From the NCBI GenBank assembly GCA_964236445.1, contig CAXSDR010000028.1:1-36303 (forward strand): a stretch of 36,303 nucleotides of DNA, in the 5' to 3' direction. The notes under the pieces were generated by a model. The model made no database searches, was not told where the DNA came from, and saw only the letters and a program-made list of their open reading frames with translations. This DNA is from CAXSDR01 sp964236445 (GTDB taxonomy: Bacteria; Actinomycetota; Actinomycetes; Motilibacterales; Motilibacteraceae). Position numbers and translations under genes: made by a program. The stretch's first letter is position 1. The number at the start of each line of letters is the position of its first letter. This document shows positions 24,329-33,266 of this stretch, piece after piece.

Positions 24329-25276
24329 GTGTTCCCTGCCATCGACGCGCGCCTCACCCCGGCCGACGTCGGGCGTCGCGTCGTCGTCCGCCATCTGCTC
24401 GCCGACGGTCATGCCACCGATGTCCTGGGCGAGCTCGAGTCCTGGTCGGCCACCGCGCTGTCCCTACGCCCGCGCGACAGGACCGTCGTGGACATCGCCC
24501 TCGCAGCCGTAGTCGCGGGCAAGGTCGTGCCCGCCCGCCAGGCCTGCGATGTCGCCGTCGGTCAGCTGCAGCGCATTGCGAGCGAGGGCTGGCGCGCGCT
24601 CGACCGCGACGCCGTCGGGTCATGGGAGCTGCGTGCGTCACGAGGATGGTCGCGCCGCTGCAACTCGGTGCTGCCGGTCGGCTCGCCGGGCATGGCGTTG
24701 GACGACGCCCTGACCACCGTTCGCGAGTGGTACGCCGCTCGCGGACAGCGGTCGATCATCCAGGTTCCGCTGCCGCTGTGCGAACGCCTCGATGTGGCCC
24801 TCGACCAGCGAGGCTGGGTGGCGGAGGCGCCGACCCTCGTCCTCTCCACCGACCTCGACGGTCGACGTACGGCTCGGGGGGCGGGCGCCGACGAGCAGGG
24901 CGAGGTCTCGACCAGCGCAGAGCCGTCACAGGCGTGGCTCAGCGCCGTGGGCGAGCTGCCGACGGCGGCGATCAGGGTGCTGACCGGCGGCGACAACGTC
25001 TTCGCCTCGACGACCTCCACGCACGGCACGCTGCTGGGAGTGGCCCGGGGCTCGCGGGTGGAGCAGTGGCTCGGCATCAGCAACGTCTGGGTGGCGCAGG
25101 CGCATCGCCGGCAGGGGGTGGCGACGAGGCTCATGTCGGTGCTGCTCGACGGCGCCTCGCAGACGGCGCGACACGCCTACGTGCAGGTCGAGGTGGACAA
25201 CTCCGCGGCTCGCTCCCTCTATGCCGATCTCGGATTCGCACCTCACCATTCCTATGTCTATCGCGTCGCGCCCTAG
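24329..25276 (+). CDS. GNAT-family acetyltransferase (CG3035/Rv0428c-like)
   Basis: A 315-aa protein with an N-terminal SH3-like region of about 65 residues (TPADVGRRVVVRHL, then SLRPRDRTVVDIALAAVVAGKVVPAR) and a C-terminal GNAT domain. The acetyl-CoA-binding loop is VWVAQAHRRQGVATRLM, followed by the closing NSAARSLYADLGFAPHHSYVYR. This plan, as I recall, matches the actinobacterial group annotated as N-acetylglutamate synthase, CG3035 family, whose function is not well proven. The GTG at 24329 follows GAGGGC; GTG at 24305 would add eight residues. It ends eight nt from the convergent cupin gene. Acetyl-CoA use is secure from the family; the acceptor is not. Confidence 0.82.
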   Translation: MFPAIDARLTPADVGRRVVVRHLLADGHATDVLGELESWSATALSLRPRDRTVVDIALAAVVAGKVVPARQACDVAVGQLQRIASEGWRALDRDAVGSWELRASRGWSRRCNSVLPVGSPGMALDDALTTVREWYAARGQRSIIQVPLPLCERLDVALDQRGWVAEAPTLVLSTDLDGRRTARGAGADEQGEVSTSAEPSQAWLSAVGELPTAAIRVLTGGDNVFASTTSTHGTLLGVARGSRVEQWLGISNVWVAQAHRRQGVATRLMSVLLDGASQTARHAYVQVEVDNSAARSLYADLGFAPHHSYVYRVAP

Positions 25277-25284
25277 CGCGAAGG

Positions 25285-25653
25285 TCACACCAACGAGTCG
25301 TCGTACGCCGCTGTCATCGGCCCCCCGGCGCCACCGGTGTTGACGGTCCCGACCGGTTCGATGAGCAGGGAATGAACCTCTCCGTCGGCGCGCGGGCAGT
25401 GCTCGACGCCGCGGGGGACGATGAACAGCTGACCGGGGCCGATCGTCACATCGCCGTCGCGGAGCCCGATCGTGAGCTCGCCATGAACGACGAGGAAGAG
25501 CTCGTCGGTGTCGTCATGCGTGTGCCACACGAACTCGCCCTGAACCTTGACGACCTTGATCTCGTAGTCGTTGAGCCTGGCGACGACCTTCGGTGACCAG
25601 TGCTCGGTGACGAGCGCGAGCTTCTCTGCGAGATCGATCGGATGCGAGGGCAT
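25285..25653 (-). CDS. Cupin-domain protein
   Basis: A 122-aa single-domain cupin with an intact metal site: H44, H46 and E51 in the HxHx4E motif (HTHDDTDELF) and H85 in PRGVEHCPRA. Such small cupins bind a metal and are often isomerases, dioxygenases or sugar-binding regulators; the substrate cannot be inferred. It is on the same strand as the methyltransferase gene and only 28 nt after it, so it may be the last gene of the TetR-ABC-methyltransferase transcript. Confidence 0.87.
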   Translation of the reverse strand: MPSHPIDLAEKLALVTEHWSPKVVARLNDYEIKVVKVQGEFVWHTHDDTDELFLVVHGELTIGLRDGDVTIGPGQLFIVPRGVEHCPRADGEVHSLLIEPVGTVNTGGAGGPMTAAYDDSLV

Positions 25654-25681
25654 GCGCCGATGCTGCCACCGTCGACGACCG

Positions 25682-26485
25682 TCACCCGCACCGGGCGATG
25701 TGCAGCACAGCTCCCCAGTGGCGCCGCAGCGTCCCGGTGGACCGCAACGCCAGGCGTCGGCGGATCTCGCCGTAGAGCCGGTGCTGCTGGGCGTCCGTCA
25801 TGGCGATGTGCCCCGAGAAGGTGCGCAGGAGCTCGATGTAGCTGTGTGCGTCATAGACCCGCTCCCAGTCGAAGTGCCGGACGTCGACGACCTCGAACAG
25901 CCCGCTGCGCTCGATCTCCACTGTGTGATCTTCGAGCTCGCCCGGCCGGACGGACGACGTGCCCGGGGGCAGACCTTCGCCGATCTCGTCGTAGACCTCC
26001 TGCAGCTCGTCGAAGAACGGGTCGCCGTCCACGGGGATGACATGCATCGCACTCCAGAAGGCGAGGTGCCCACCTGGCGTCAGCGACCGGGCTGCCCTTG
26101 CATAGCGCACCGCCGGATCGACCCAGTGCCATGACGTTGCGGCGAAGACCAGGTCGAACCGTTCGTCACCGGGGTCCCAGTCTTCGAAGCGGTTCTCGAT
26201 GACCGTGACGTCGTAGGAAGCGAGGTTGCGACGAGCAACCCGCGCCAGTGCCGGTCCGGGCTCGATGCACGTCACCCGGTAGCGGCGCCGGGCGAACGCG
26301 ACCGTGGCCTTGCCGGTGGCGCAGCCGATCTCGAGGATGCGGGCGTTGCGACTCAGCTGTGTCGTGGCGAGGAGATGGTCGATCAGCTCCGCGGGATAGT
26401 CGGGGCGGGCGTGTTCATACAGCTCGGCCGCTGTGTCGAAGGTTGCCCCTAGCCGCCGGCGTTCGACGGAGCTTTCGTCGGTCAT
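25682..26485 (-). CDS. Class I SAM-dependent methyltransferase
   Basis: A 267-aa Rossmann-fold methyltransferase. It has motif I ILEIGCATGKATVAFA near residue 50, the acidic post-I residue in VTCIEPGP, and the motif IV-like FDLVFAATSWHWVDP. The C-terminal half (HTVEIERSGLFEVVDVRHFD) is characteristic of the UbiE/SmtA-like small-molecule group. The ATG at 26485 has AGAGGA upstream. It lies 32 nt after the ABC exporter gene on the same strand, so it may be under the same TetR control. The target is unknown; modification of the exported or a toxic compound is speculative. Confidence 0.88.
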   Translation of the reverse strand: MTDESSVERRRLGATFDTAAELYEHARPDYPAELIDHLLATTQLSRNARILEIGCATGKATVAFARRRYRVTCIEPGPALARVARRNLASYDVTVIENRFEDWDPGDERFDLVFAATSWHWVDPAVRYARAARSLTPGGHLAFWSAMHVIPVDGDPFFDELQEVYDEIGEGLPPGTSSVRPGELEDHTVEIERSGLFEVVDVRHFDWERVYDAHSYIELLRTFSGHIAMTDAQQHRLYGEIRRRLALRSTGTLRRHWGAVLHIARCG

Positions 26486-26517
26486 CGTTCACTTCCTCTT
26501 TGCGGACGTGCCCCTGC

Positions 26518-28491
26518 TCACACCGAGTCGAGCTCCGCGTCCGGCGCCCGGAACTGCGCGTCGTAGAGCCGCGCATAGGCCCCGTCGGCCGCCAGGAGTT
26601 CATCGTGCGTGCCCTTCTCGACGATCCGCCCGTGCTCCATGACGAGAATCAGGTCTGCGTCGCGGATCGTCGAGAGCCGGTGCGCGATGACGAAGCTGGT
26701 GCGGTCCGAGCGCAGGGCGGCCATCGCCCGCTGCACCAGCACCTCGGTGCGGGTGTCCACCGAGCTCGTGGCCTCGTCGAGGATCAGCAGCGACGGGTCC
26801 GACAGGAACGCGCGCGCGATGGTGAGCAACTGCTTCTCCCCCGCGCTGATGTTGCTCGCCTCGTCATCGATGACCGTGTCGTAGCCCTCGGGCAGGCTGC
26901 GGACGAAGCGGTCCACGAAGGTGGCTTCCGCCGCCTGCCGGACCTGCTGTTCGGTGGCGCCGGGGTTGCCATAGGCGATGTTCTCCCGGATCGTGCCGCC
27001 GAACAGCCAGGTGTCCTGCAGGACCATGCCGACGTTGGCCCGCAGATCATGCCGGCGCATCGCCGTGATGTCGACGCCGTCGAGGGTGATACGGCCCGAG
27101 TCGAGCTCGTAGAACCTCATGACGAGATTCACCAGCGTCGTCTTGCCCGCTCCGGTCGGCCCGACGATCGCGACGGTCTGACCGGGCTCGGCCACGAGCG
27201 ACAGGTCCTCGATCAGCGGCTGGTCGGCGACATAGCGGAACGACACGTGCTCGAACTCGACCCGACCATGACGTTGCGTGACAGGCGCCGGCGACACCGG
27301 ATCGGGCAACTGCTCCTTCGCGTCCAGCAGCGCGAAGACGCGTTCTGCCGAGGCGACACCGGACTGCAGCACGTTGGCCATCGACGCCAGCTGCGTCAGC
27401 GGCTGCGTGAACTGGCGGGAATACTGGATGAACGCCTGCACGTCGCCCAGGCTCATGGTCCCCGTCGCGACGCGTAGTCCGCCGACCACCGCGATCGCGA
27501 CATAGTTGAGGTTCCCGATGAACATCATCGACGGCATGATGATGCCGGAGATGAACTGCGCACCGAAGCTCGCTTCATAGAGACGCTCGTTGCTCTCTCG
27601 GAACACCTGCTCGGCCTCGGCCTGACGACCGAAGACCTTGACCAGCTCGTGCCCGGTGAACGTCTCCTCGATGTGGCCGTTGAGCGCACCGGTCTGGGCC
27701 CACTGCGCCACGAACTTCTTCTGCGAGCGTTTGGCGATCTGCTGCGTCACGAGCATCGACAGCGGAATCGTCACGAGCGCGATCAGTGCGAGCAACGGTG
27801 ACACCACGAACATCATCACGACGACGCCGATCACCGTCAGCACCGACGTGAGCAGCTGGCTCATCGTCTGCTGCAACGTCTGGGAGATGTTGTCGATGTC
27901 GTTCGTCACACGACTCAGCAGCTCGCCGCGCGGCTGCCCGTCGAAGAACTGCAACGGCAGGCGCTGCAGCTTGTCCTCGACCTCTGCGCGCAATGCGAAG
28001 ATCGTGCGCTGCACAACCCCGTTGAGCAGCCAGCCCTGCAGCCACAAGAAGATGGAGGAGGCGACGAACAGCGCGAGCGCGAGCAGCACGGCGTTGCGCA
28101 GCGCGGTGAAGTCGATGCCGCGTCCCGGCACGAGATGCATGTGCGACAGGATCGCGGCGATGTTGTCGTCACCCCGCGCGCGGGCCCCGTCGACCGCTTC
28201 CTGCTGCGTCGTCCCTGCGGGCAACCGCCGCCCGAGAACACCGGAGAAGATGATGTCCGTGGCGTGACCGAGGATCTTGGGACCGACCACGGAGAGCGCG
28301 ACGCTGATAGTCCCGAGGACGACCACGGACGCGACACGCGCCCGCTCCGGGACGAGGTGGCGCATGAGGCGCCTCACCGACGGACCGAACGACATCGCTT
28401 TCTCCGCAGGCATTCCTGCGCCTGCCATGGGCCCGCGACCGAAGCCGCCCATCGGGCGCTGCGGGCGCAGGGGGGTTGCCGTGGTGCTCAT
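26518..28491 (-). CDS. ABC exporter half-transporter, catalytic subunit of a heterodimer
   Basis: A 657-aa fused membrane-ATPase subunit of the multidrug/lipid exporter class. After a flexible start (about 1-40) come six transmembrane helices and the ATPase domain. Walker A is GPTGAGKTTL, the signature is degenerate (NISAGEKQL), Walker B is canonical (LLILDEATSSVD, with the catalytic Glu), and the switch His is present (FVIAHRLSTI). The pattern is that of the active half of TM287/288-like or BmrCD-like heterodimers, pairing with the upstream gene. It overlaps that gene by 4 nt. An insertion of about 60 residues after the first helix (ILGHATDIIFSGVLGRRL onward) explains the greater length. Substrate unknown. 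Confidence 0.92.
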   Translation of the reverse strand: MSTTATPLRPQRPMGGFGRGPMAGAGMPAEKAMSFGPSVRRLMRHLVPERARVASVVVLGTISVALSVVGPKILGHATDIIFSGVLGRRLPAGTTQQEAVDGARARGDDNIAAILSHMHLVPGRGIDFTALRNAVLLALALFVASSIFLWLQGWLLNGVVQRTIFALRAEVEDKLQRLPLQFFDGQPRGELLSRVTNDIDNISQTLQQTMSQLLTSVLTVIGVVVMMFVVSPLLALIALVTIPLSMLVTQQIAKRSQKKFVAQWAQTGALNGHIEETFTGHELVKVFGRQAEAEQVFRESNERLYEASFGAQFISGIIMPSMMFIGNLNYVAIAVVGGLRVATGTMSLGDVQAFIQYSRQFTQPLTQLASMANVLQSGVASAERVFALLDAKEQLPDPVSPAPVTQRHGRVEFEHVSFRYVADQPLIEDLSLVAEPGQTVAIVGPTGAGKTTLVNLVMRFYELDSGRITLDGVDITAMRRHDLRANVGMVLQDTWLFGGTIRENIAYGNPGATEQQVRQAAEATFVDRFVRSLPEGYDTVIDDEASNISAGEKQLLTIARAFLSDPSLLILDEATSSVDTRTEVLVQRAMAALRSDRTSFVIAHRLSTIRDADLILVMEHGRIVEKGTHDELLAADGAYARLYDAQFRAPDAELDSV

Positions 28492-30218
28492 GCCGCCTCC
28501 ATGGCCAGCTGTGACTGGACGATCTCGACGTAGGTCGGGCAGCTCTCGAGCAGTTCGTCGTGCGTCCCGTGACCCACGACTTCCCCACTGTCGAGAACCA
28601 CGATCTGGTCGGCATCGAGGACGGTGGAGATGCGCTGGGCCACGATGATGACGCTCGCGCCGGCGGTCCGCTTGCGCAAGGCTGCACGCAGCCGCGCGTC
28701 GGTGCCGACGTCGAGCGCAGAGAACGAGTCGTCGAACAGGTATATCTCAGGGTCACGCACCAGGGCTCGCGCGATGGCCAGCCGTTGACGCTGCCCGCCC
28801 GAGATGTTCGTGCCGCCCTGCGCGACGGGCGCTTGCAGGCCCTCGGGCATGTCCTCGACGAAATCACGTGCCTGCGCGACCTCGAGCGCTTCCCACAGCA
28901 TCTCGTCGGTGGCATCGGGATTGCCGTAGCGCAGGTTGCTCGCGACCGTGCCCGTGAAGAGATAGGGCCGTTGCGGGACGAGACCGATGCGTCTCCACAA
29001 CGTCGCGGGGTCGAGATCGCGTACGTCGACCCCGTCGACCAGCACCGCCCCCGCGGTGACGTCGAACAGCCGGGGCACCAATGACACGAGCGTGGTCTTG
29101 CCAGCACCGGTGCTGCCCACGATCGCCGTCGTCTGGCCGGCGGTCGTGCGCAGGGAGACTCCTCGCAGGACCGGCACCTCCGCACCCGGATAACGCAGCT
29201 CCACGTCGCGCAGCTCGAGCTCACCTCGCGCCAGCACCGTGCTGACGGGCTTGCTCGGCGGCACGACCGAGGACTCGGTGGTGAGCACCTCGGTGATGCG
29301 CTCGGCGCACACGGCCGCGCGCGGAATCATCATCGCCATGAAGGTCGCCATCATCACCGACATCAGGATCTGCGTGAGATACATCAGGAAGGCGGTGAGT
29401 GCGCCGATCTGCATCGCTCCGCTGTCGACGCGGTGTGCACCGAACCACAGCACCGAGACGCTAGACACGTTGAACATGAACATGACCGTCGGGAAGATGA
29501 GGACCTGCAGCTTGCCGACACGAAGGGCCGTGCCGGTGAGCTCCTGGTTCGCTGCGCTGAACCGCTGCACCTCGTGGCTCTCGCGCACGAACGCGCGCAC
29601 GACCCGGATGCCTGTCAGCTGGCCTCGCAGCACGCCGTTCACGTTGTCGATGCGGATCTGCATCGTGCGGAACAGGGGCACCATCTTGCGCACGATCGCG
29701 CCGACAAGCACCACCATCGCCGGCACGCACACGAGCATCAGCCAGGACAGTCCGACATCCTCACGCAGCGCCATGACGATGCCGCCGACGCACATGATGG
29801 GCGCCGAGACGAGCATCGTGCAGGTCATCACGACGAGCATCTGCACCTGCTGGACGTCGTTGGTGCTGCGCGTGATGAGCGAGGGCGCACCGAAGGACGC
29901 GACCTCGCGTGCGGAGTAGCCGACGACCTGGTGGAAGACGGCGGAGCGGACGTCTCGACCGAACCGCATGGCTGTGCGTGCGCCGAGATAGACGGCAGCG
30001 ACGGAGCACAGGATCTGCAGCAGCGTCACCGCGAGCATCCACGCACCGGTGGACAGAATGAAGCCCGTGTCACCCCGCGCGACGCCGCGGTCGATGATCT
30101 GCGCATTCAGGCTCGGGAGGTAGAGCGACGCCATCGTCGCCACCAGCTGCAGCGCAACGACGCCGGTCAGGTCTCTGGTGTAGGGGCGCAGGTAGGTGCG
30201 CAGGAGGCGGATCAGCAT
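28488..30218 (-). CDS. ABC exporter half-transporter, degenerate-site subunit of a heterodimer
   Basis: A 576-aa partner of the next gene with six transmembrane helices and an ATPase domain. Walker A is GSTGAGKTTL and the signature is canonical (NISGGQRQRL). In Walker B the catalytic Glu is replaced by Asp (IYLFDDSFSALD), and the switch His is replaced by Gln (VIIVAQRISTV). This is the exact asymmetry of the inactive site in TM287-type subunits, so the pair should work as an obligate heterodimer with one hydrolysing site. Its ATG at 30218 overlaps the TetR stop by 7 nt, so all three genes are expressed together. Confidence 0.93.
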   Translation of the reverse strand: MLIRLLRTYLRPYTRDLTGVVALQLVATMASLYLPSLNAQIIDRGVARGDTGFILSTGAWMLAVTLLQILCSVAAVYLGARTAMRFGRDVRSAVFHQVVGYSAREVASFGAPSLITRSTNDVQQVQMLVVMTCTMLVSAPIMCVGGIVMALREDVGLSWLMLVCVPAMVVLVGAIVRKMVPLFRTMQIRIDNVNGVLRGQLTGIRVVRAFVRESHEVQRFSAANQELTGTALRVGKLQVLIFPTVMFMFNVSSVSVLWFGAHRVDSGAMQIGALTAFLMYLTQILMSVMMATFMAMMIPRAAVCAERITEVLTTESSVVPPSKPVSTVLARGELELRDVELRYPGAEVPVLRGVSLRTTAGQTTAIVGSTGAGKTTLVSLVPRLFDVTAGAVLVDGVDVRDLDPATLWRRIGLVPQRPYLFTGTVASNLRYGNPDATDEMLWEALEVAQARDFVEDMPEGLQAPVAQGGTNISGGQRQRLAIARALVRDPEIYLFDDSFSALDVGTDARLRAALRKRTAGASVIIVAQRISTVLDADQIVVLDSGEVVGHGTHDELLESCPTYVEIVQSQLAMEAA

Positions 30219-30823
30219 GACGTTCCCCCGTCATCGGTCGGAAGGTGTGGGCGGTCACGGACGCCGTCGAGCAGCAGCGAGACGATCTCGGTCGCAGCGA
30301 GCGGCTCGTCCTGGGTCAGGCGCGGGTGGGTGCTGGCGAAGGCGAGAAGCCAGAGGCGGCGCGCCGCGACCACGGGGTCATAGCGCAGCTGGTCGCGGTA
30401 GGGGTCCATCAGGTCGGCGAGGGCAAGGAACATCGCCTCGCGCCGCGGGTCGTGGTCGGGACGTTTGCCCGGCGGCGAGCTGGCGCGCAGCGAGTCCATC
30501 AGGTGGAAGAGGCGCATGAGGCTCGCCTGAATCGCTTCGACGGCCTCCACGAGGCTCGACTCGAGGTCGTCTCCTTCGATCGCAGCCAGCCGGGCGAGCA
30601 GCGACGCCGGGTCGAACGCCCGCCGGATCGCCGCCTGCACCAGCTCGTCCTTGCTCGGGAACACGCGGAAGATCGTTCCTTCGGCGACGCCGGCGGCCTG
30701 GGCGATCTGACGGGTGCTGATGTCGGTGCCGTGCACGATCACCAGCTCCAGCGCCGCGGTCACCAGGGCGGCACGACGCTCCTCGGGTGGCAGGGGCTCG
30801 GCTCGGCGCTCGGTGACGGACAT
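30212..30823 (-). CDS. TetR-family regulator of the ABC exporter
   Basis: A 203-aa repressor-type regulator. The N-terminal helix-turn-helix spans about 15-60 (ISTRQIAQAAGVAEGTIFRVF, then PSKDELVQAAIRRAF), followed by an all-helical ligand-binding domain. The ATG at 30823 is 17 nt from a palindromic operator, and the gene overlaps the first exporter gene by 7 nt, so it probably represses itself and the exporter until a ligand, perhaps an exported drug, binds. This is the usual TetR logic; the ligand is unknown. Confidence 0.92.
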   Translation of the reverse strand: MSVTERRAEPLPPEERRAALVTAALELVIVHGTDISTRQIAQAAGVAEGTIFRVFPSKDELVQAAIRRAFDPASLLARLAAIEGDDLESSLVEAVEAIQASLMRLFHLMDSLRASSPPGKRPDHDPRREAMFLALADLMDPYRDQLRYDPVVAARRLWLLAFASTHPRLTQDEPLAATEIVSLLLDGVRDRPHLPTDDGGTSC

Positions 30824-30840
30824 GGCGGCGACGATATCTC

Positions 30841-30864
30841 ATGAGTGAGTGCTCACTCACTCAT
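30841..30864. promoter_or_regulatory. Palindromic TetR operator
   Basis: ATGAGTGAGTG (30841-30851) and CACTCACTCAT (30854-30864) are perfect inverted 11-nt half-sites separated by two bases. The palindrome lies 17-40 nt before the TetR start codon, where it would cover the promoter. TGAGTGAG/CTCACTCA palindromes are common TetR operators. Confidence 0.85.
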
Positions 30865-30883
30865 CGGCCGGACTGCGTGCCGG

Positions 30884-31876
30884 CTAGCCGTCCGATCCCG
30901 ACGCGGCCCGACGCCGGGAGACCTCGTAGAGCGCGATGCCCGCGGCGATGCCCGCGTTCAGCGACTCGGTGTCGGCCGCGATCGGGATGCTCACGATCGC
31001 GTCACAGTTCTCGCGCACGAGTCGGGTCAGGCCCTTGCCCTCGGAGCCGACGACGAGGACGAGCGGGTCGGAGGCGAACGTGAGGTCCGAGACGTCGGTC
31101 GGGGCGTCACCGTCGAGCCCGACCACGAAGCAGCCGGCCTTCTTGAGCTCTTCGATGGCGCGTACGAGGTTGGGCACCCGCGCGACCCGCAGCCGCGCGG
31201 CGGCGCCGGCCGACGCCTTCCACGCTCCCGCGGTCATGCCCGCCGCCCGCCTCTCGGGCACGAGGACGCCGTGGGCGCCGAAGGCAGCGGAGCTGCGGAC
31301 GATCGCACCGAGGTTGCGCGGGTCGGTGACCCCGTCGAGCGCCACGATCAGCGGAGCGACGTCGGCCTTGGCCGCGACGTTCATCAGCTCGCCCGGCGTC
31401 GCGTAGTCGTAGGGCGGGACCTGCAGTGCCAGGCCCTGGTGGAACGCCCGGTCGGTGAGCCGGTCGATCTCGGGGCGCGGCACCTCGAGCAAGGGGATGT
31501 TGAGCTGGGTGGCGAGCAGCAGCGCCTCACGCACGCGGTCGTCGGTGTCGATGCGCTCGGCGATGTAGAGCGTCGATGCCGGAATCTTGGCGCGCAGGGC
31601 CTCGACGACAGAGTTGCGACCCGCGACCATCTCGGACGCGGTCTTGGGCCCGGGCCGGCGCGAGCGCGACGGTGAGCTGAAACCGCCCGGAGCCGCCTTG
31701 GCCCGCTCGACCGCGCGGGCGCGCCGAGCCGCCGGGTGCTTGGTGCGCTCCTCGGCCTTCGGCGTAGGCCCCCTGCCCTGCAGACCCTTGCGAACCTGGC
31801 CGCCGGTGCCGACCTGCGCGCCCTTCTTGGAACCCGGATTGCGGACGGCGCCGCGACGTGAGCTATTGCCAGCCAT
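30884..31876 (-). CDS. rlmB: 23S rRNA 2'-O-methyltransferase RlmB (SpoU family)
   Basis: Methylates the ribose of a conserved guanosine in 23S rRNA (G2251 in E. coli) with SAM. The 330-aa product has a basic, disordered extension (about 1-75) usual in actinobacteria, the L30-like RNA-binding domain starting VAGRNSVVEALRA, and the SPOUT catalytic domain. Its knot motifs are DGVTDPRNLGAIVRSSAAFG, VVGSEGKGL and IPIAADTESLNAGIAAGIAL. The ATG at 31876 is one base after the cysS stop. It is the last gene of the PIN/TRAM-ispD-ispF-cysS-rlmB operon. In actinobacteria this position next to cysS is strongly conserved. Confidence 0.93.
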   Translation of the reverse strand: MAGNSSRRGAVRNPGSKKGAQVGTGGQVRKGLQGRGPTPKAEERTKHPAARRARAVERAKAAPGGFSSPSRSRRPGPKTASEMVAGRNSVVEALRAKIPASTLYIAERIDTDDRVREALLLATQLNIPLLEVPRPEIDRLTDRAFHQGLALQVPPYDYATPGELMNVAAKADVAPLIVALDGVTDPRNLGAIVRSSAAFGAHGVLVPERRAAGMTAGAWKASAGAAARLRVARVPNLVRAIEELKKAGCFVVGLDGDAPTDVSDLTFASDPLVLVVGSEGKGLTRLVRENCDAIVSIPIAADTESLNAGIAAGIALYEVSRRRAASGSDG

Positions 31877-31877
31877 G

Positions 31878-33266
31878 TCAGCCCGCACTTCCTTCGATTT
31901 GCCAACGCGGACCGTGCGGGGTGTCCTCCACGGCGATGCCTGCAGCCTTGAGCCCGTCGCGGATCGCGTCCGCTCCGGCCCAGTCCTTGCGGTCGCGGGC
32001 GGCTGCCCGCTGCTCGAGCGTCACGGCGACCAGCGCGTCGACGATGCGCGGGGACACCCCTGGGCCGGCGTCCCGCGGCAGCCCGAGCCCGAGCACGCCG
32101 AGCATCTCGGCGACCGAGGCGGCAAGCGGCAGGAGCTCCTCGTCGGACGCCCCGTCGGCGAGCAGCTTGTTGCCGGTCGTGACGGTCTCGTGCAGCACCG
32201 CCAGCGCCTGCGGCACGGCAAGGTCGTCGTCCATCGCCGCGGCGAAGGCGTCCGGCACCGTGCCGTCGGCCGCCCTGACGCCCAGCCGTTCACCGGCCCG
32301 GCGCAGGAACCCCTCGACCCGCGCATAGGCCTTGGCTGCCTCGGCGAGCGCCTCGTCGGAGAACTCCTGGTGCGAGCGGTAGTGCGCAGAGATGAGGTAG
32401 TAGCGCAGCTCCACCGGGCGTACGCGCTTCACCACCTCGCTGACCAGCAGCGAGTTGCCCAGCGACTTGGACATCTTCTCGCCCGCCGTGGTGACCCAGG
32501 CGTTGTGCAGCCAGTAGCGGGCGAAGTCGTCGCCCGCGGCGCACGACTGCGCGCGCTCGTTCTCGTGGTGGGGGAAGACGAGGTCGAGCCCGCCGCCATG
32601 GATGTCGAAGGTCGGGCCGAGGTAGGTGTCGGCCATGGCCGAGCACTCGAGGTGCCAGCCGGGGCGACCGGCTCCCCACGGCGTGTCCCAGGACGGCTCC
32701 CCTGGTTTGGCGCCCTTCCACAGCGCGAAGTCGCGCGGGTCGCGCTTGTCCTCGGCGTCGCTGTCCGTGGCCGCCTGCAGCTCGTCGGGACGCTGCCCGG
32801 ACAGCGAGCCGTAGCTCGCCAGGCTGCGCACGGAGAAATAGACGTCGCCGCCGACGGCATAGGCGCTGCCGTTGTCGATCAGCCGCCGCATCAGCGTGAC
32901 CATCTGCGGAATGTGGCCGGTCGCACGGGGGTCGATGGTGGCGGGCAGGCAGTTGAGCACGTCGTAGGCCCAGAGGAAGGCACGCTCGTTGCGCGCCGCG
33001 AGGGCCCACCACGGCACGCCCTCGTCGGCGGACCTGCGCAGGATCTTGTCGTCGATGTCGGTCACGTTGCGCACGAACGTCACCGCGACGCCGGTGTGCT
33101 CCAGCCAGCGGCGCAGGACGTCGAAGGCGAGGCTCGACCGGACGTGCCCGACGTGGGGAGGCGACTGCACGGTCGCGCCGCAGAGGTAGATGCCCGCACG
33201 GCCCTCCCGGAGCGGGACGAAGTCTCGTACGCACCGCGCAGCGGTGTCGTACAGGCGCAGGCTCAC
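31878..33266 (-). CDS. cysS: Cysteine--tRNA ligase
   Basis: Class I aminoacyl-tRNA synthetase that charges tRNA-Cys; 462 aa, the family's usual length. The HIGH-like motif is PPHVGH (36-41), KMSKS is intact at 264-268, and the zinc ligands of cysteine-specific enzymes are present (C29, C208, H233, E237). A C-terminal anticodon-binding region (DRKDWAGADAIRDGL) follows. The related mycothiol ligase MshC is shorter and in a different context. The GTG start at 33266 overlaps the ispF stop by 4 nt. Confidence 0.96.
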   Translation of the reverse strand: MSLRLYDTAARCVRDFVPLREGRAGIYLCGATVQSPPHVGHVRSSLAFDVLRRWLEHTGVAVTFVRNVTDIDDKILRRSADEGVPWWALAARNERAFLWAYDVLNCLPATIDPRATGHIPQMVTLMRRLIDNGSAYAVGGDVYFSVRSLASYGSLSGQRPDELQAATDSDAEDKRDPRDFALWKGAKPGEPSWDTPWGAGRPGWHLECSAMADTYLGPTFDIHGGGLDLVFPHHENERAQSCAAGDDFARYWLHNAWVTTAGEKMSKSLGNSLLVSEVVKRVRPVELRYYLISAHYRSHQEFSDEALAEAAKAYARVEGFLRRAGERLGVRAADGTVPDAFAAAMDDDLAVPQALAVLHETVTTGNKLLADGASDEELLPLAASVAEMLGVLGLGLPRDAGPGVSPRIVDALVAVTLEQRAAARDRKDWAGADAIRDGLKAAGIAVEDTPHGPRWQIEGSAG

